Shown: one piece after another, positions 61,896 through 64,000 of the stretch
Layout: each line of letters opens with the position of its first letter
Numbering within the stretch: the first letter of the stretch is position 1
Notes under the pieces: generated by a model
Databases searched by the model: none
What the model was told of the DNA's origin: nothing
Seen by the model: only the letters and a program-made list of their open reading frames with translations
Program-made: the position numbers and the translations under genes
Source: Salvator merianae
Lineage: Eukaryota; Chordata; Lepidosauria; Squamata; Teiidae
Direction: 5' to 3'
Assembly (NCBI GenBank): GCA_003586115.2
Contig: QVOM02000126.1
Location: 53,990,839-54,054,838 of the forward strand
DNA: 64,000 nucleotides

Positions 61896-62190
61896 GGTTT
61901 CTCTAGCCACCTTTTCCGCACTATGCAAGCTTTTATATACTTTAATCAGGTCAGTTCCTAAACACTATTTTTCAAGGATGAAGAGACCTAGAAATTGCAG
62001 TCTGATTTCAAAAGGGAGGTATTCCAGCCCCTTGATCATTCTTATCTTTTTCTTATCTTTTTCATGTTCTACAATATCCTTTCTGAGATGTGGCAATAAG
62101 AATTGTGTGAAATATTCCAAATGTGGCCTCATCATAGATTTATAAAGAGGCACAAGGATACTTGCTACTTATTTTCTGTTCCTTTAATAA

Positions 62191-63354
62191 TTACCCCCTT
62201 CTCCTTGTTGTGAAGCCATGAACATATGTCCTTTTCCTTAGCTCCACCTTGTATAGTTAGTAGTTGGGATTAAATCTTTCCTATCTAATGGTTAGTTAAT
62301 CTTAAGAACAGAATCTCCATGTATTTATTGCTGCAACTAAAGTTGCACTCTTTAACTGGAGTTAGGACTTCTAGCTATGTACACTCTACTTAATATTAAA
62401 TTGTCTGATTGGAATTAACACTGTAGCAGACAAATGTTCCAACACTGGAGAGGAGCAAGGATCTGACTGAAATCCTTTCTTTAATGTCCCTGAACTGTGT
62501 TTTGATTTCCAGCAGATCAAAATGCAGGTCAAGGAGATAAGAGGGAAGCTTCTGATCAGAAACATGGCTCTCCCTCAATTTTGTTATGTATTCCTGGAAT
62601 CAAGAACAGCGTATTCTTGATCTGTGTGTGCCACTCAAATATGAGATATGATTTTTAATATTTGATTTAGTATTTATAGGATATCCTACATCCAAATGTC
62701 TCAAGGGGCATGCCTCAACTTTCGGTGTAAGTTCTGAGATTTCTAATGGGCTCCATTTGAAGTCTGAGGATTGATCAAATTATGGACATTTGGATGGGGA
62801 TTGAAGTCCAAAGACAGGTCATGTGGCTGCTCCTTCACCTGCTTTAGCAGTCCAAACAAAGCAGCCAGGAAGTCTACAAACAGTTTGCCAAACAGGAACA
62901 CTACTGGCCAGTCTCCAGGAGAACTCCGTGTGATGAATACAAAGTGTCTCTAGCAACTTCCACATACATGCCTATGACTAGGCAGGATGGAGTGGGCTGG
63001 TGGGCATCCACTTGATGGGCACACCAGCCTGACCTACTTTTGAATCCACACACTCTTCCATTTCACATGCACTTCTGAAGAACAGCAGACCTATCTAAAA
63101 TGCTTCCTTTAGTCTGAAAAACAAATCCCTATTTTTGACTATAGAGACAGTAGCTGACTTCTGTGACCACTTCCTGTGCCATTGAAAATAGTCTCAGGCA
63201 GAAACAGAGAAGCTGGAGATATAAGTTCTTCAGTTTTGCTGTTTGCACTGTCATATGTATGTGTGTGTGTGTGAGTATGGGGCTACTAAGCACTCCAGAA
63301 CCTAAAGTGGCCAAACAAATGTGTGAATAATGCTATAACCTTCATGGCACAATA
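62191..63354. other. No gene seen
   Basis: Short frames only, with a (TG)n tract at 63257-63272. Confidence 0.4.
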
Positions 63355-63703
63355 CTAGGAACGTGAATGAACAAAATTTGCATTTTTGATTCACTGTCAA
63401 AGTGAAAACCCATATTTTTGCTTCATTGGTGAATCACAGCTTCAAAGAGGTGGTTTTTTGCATTCAATTTTGCAGTTTTCGTTATGTTTTCCCCATTGAA
63501 AATGCTATTTTTATGGATTAGAAGACAGTAAAAATGTGAATACTCAATCAAATATTTTGCTTTCACAAGGGGAGAGACTAGTTTGTTTCAACTGAACTCT
63601 GAAAATACAAAAAGAAAACACATTTTCATTTTGATATGGATATCTGTGAATGAAAAATATTCAACTGAATTTGCAAATATGAATCAAATTTTGAACATCT
63701 CCA
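63355..63703. mobile_element. AT-rich hAT-like element, copy 3 (diverged)
   Basis: It begins ctaggaacgtgaatg and ends tttgaacatctccac. The interior has the same texture as 26449-26775: ttttgcattcaattttgcag, cccattgaaaatgctatttt and 'gtgaatgaaaaatattc'. The end motifs have decayed. Confidence 0.6.
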
Positions 63704-64000
63704 CACAATACCAAAAGCATCTGTGTTCCTATGATTCTGTTCCTATCCCTGCCTCAAACTGTTTTGTCCTTCCTTGTGCCATTGAAGTGCACATATGGGC
63801 AGATGATGCATGAATCCCATACAAATCTCTGCAATGGTTGAAGCTCGCAAAACATATACGGCAGCATTTGCGATCCTTCTTTATCTTTGGTGATGGTGGC
63901 CTATGGATTGGAAACAGTGGTGAAGCAAATCCAAATATGGTAGAAGCCCAAATGTCAACTTTTCCTCCATTTCTTGAACTTTGCTCAGCACTTCAGGTAA
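63704..64000. other. No gene seen
   Basis: Unique-looking sequence to the window end. Confidence 0.4.

Larger units (their letters stand above)
61297..62190 (-). mobile_element. CR1-like LINE 3' fragment, split by (GAA)n and a gap
   Basis: The 3' end is the acataagaacataag terminal repeat followed by gccttgctggatcaggcca, a well-known reptile CR1/L3-type end. Going upstream, 'tttgtctaaccctttcttta', 'caccacctcttctaatagta' and 'ccctggttctagtgtt' follow the order of the CR1 3' coding end at 8750-8905. Frame 61965-62153 encodes RPHLEYFTQF and the LGLFILEK block, the C-terminal reverse transcriptase region of CR1-group elements. It is old and nonfunctional, and a different subfamily from the 8632 copy. 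Confidence 0.85.

Overview
The window looks like gene-poor nuclear DNA from a squamate reptile, and a lizard or gecko is most plausible. The evidence is the repeat set: a full-length CR1 LINE with young, intact reading frames, several L1 copies, a tRNA-derived SINE with a reptile-type tail, many short palindromic DNA transposons and long microsatellites. No bacterial, viral or organellar feature was seen, and no multi-exon host gene could be recognised. The species call is inference.

Layout. 1-2.6 kb is unremarkable apart from a broken palindromic MITE. 2.66-6.79 kb holds an L1 on the + strand: the tail of ORF1 plus ORF2 with endonuclease, reverse transcriptase and C-terminal zinc-knuckle parts, broken by several frameshifts and stops. 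8.63-13.09 kb holds a full-length CR1 on the - strand with intact ORF1 (zinc-binding plus SGNH esterase) and intact ORF2 (endonuclease plus reverse transcriptase). 13-58 kb is a mosaic of non-autonomous DNA transposons, old L1 and retroposon pieces, microsatellites and apparently unique sequence. The transposons are called here MITE-A (about 180 bp, palindromic), MITE-B (about 458 bp), element C (550-715 bp, GC-rich) and element E (1.4-1.9 kb). Two unique stretches (22.1-22.7 and 51.7-52.6 kb) read like conserved non-coding sequence. 58.1-60.25 kb is a degenerate tandem array of about 13 units of roughly 165 bp. 60.7-62.2 kb has a long (TTC)n tract and a CR1-like remnant split by (GAA)n and a 64-base assembly gap.

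Most notable point. In the CR1, ORF1 ends in the in-frame heptamer T TTA AAC directly followed by its TAG stop. ORF2 is in the -1 frame, is open through this site, and has no ATG until after the conserved start of the endonuclease domain. This is the arrangement expected for -1 programmed ribosomal frameshifting from ORF1 into ORF2. A second lead is a 61-codon open frame at 45.2 kb (- strand) that could encode a single-pass membrane microprotein. A third is the shared GGGCCTKTTYGCAC-type ends and 3-bp flanking duplications of MITE-A, MITE-B and element C, which suggest one transposase source.
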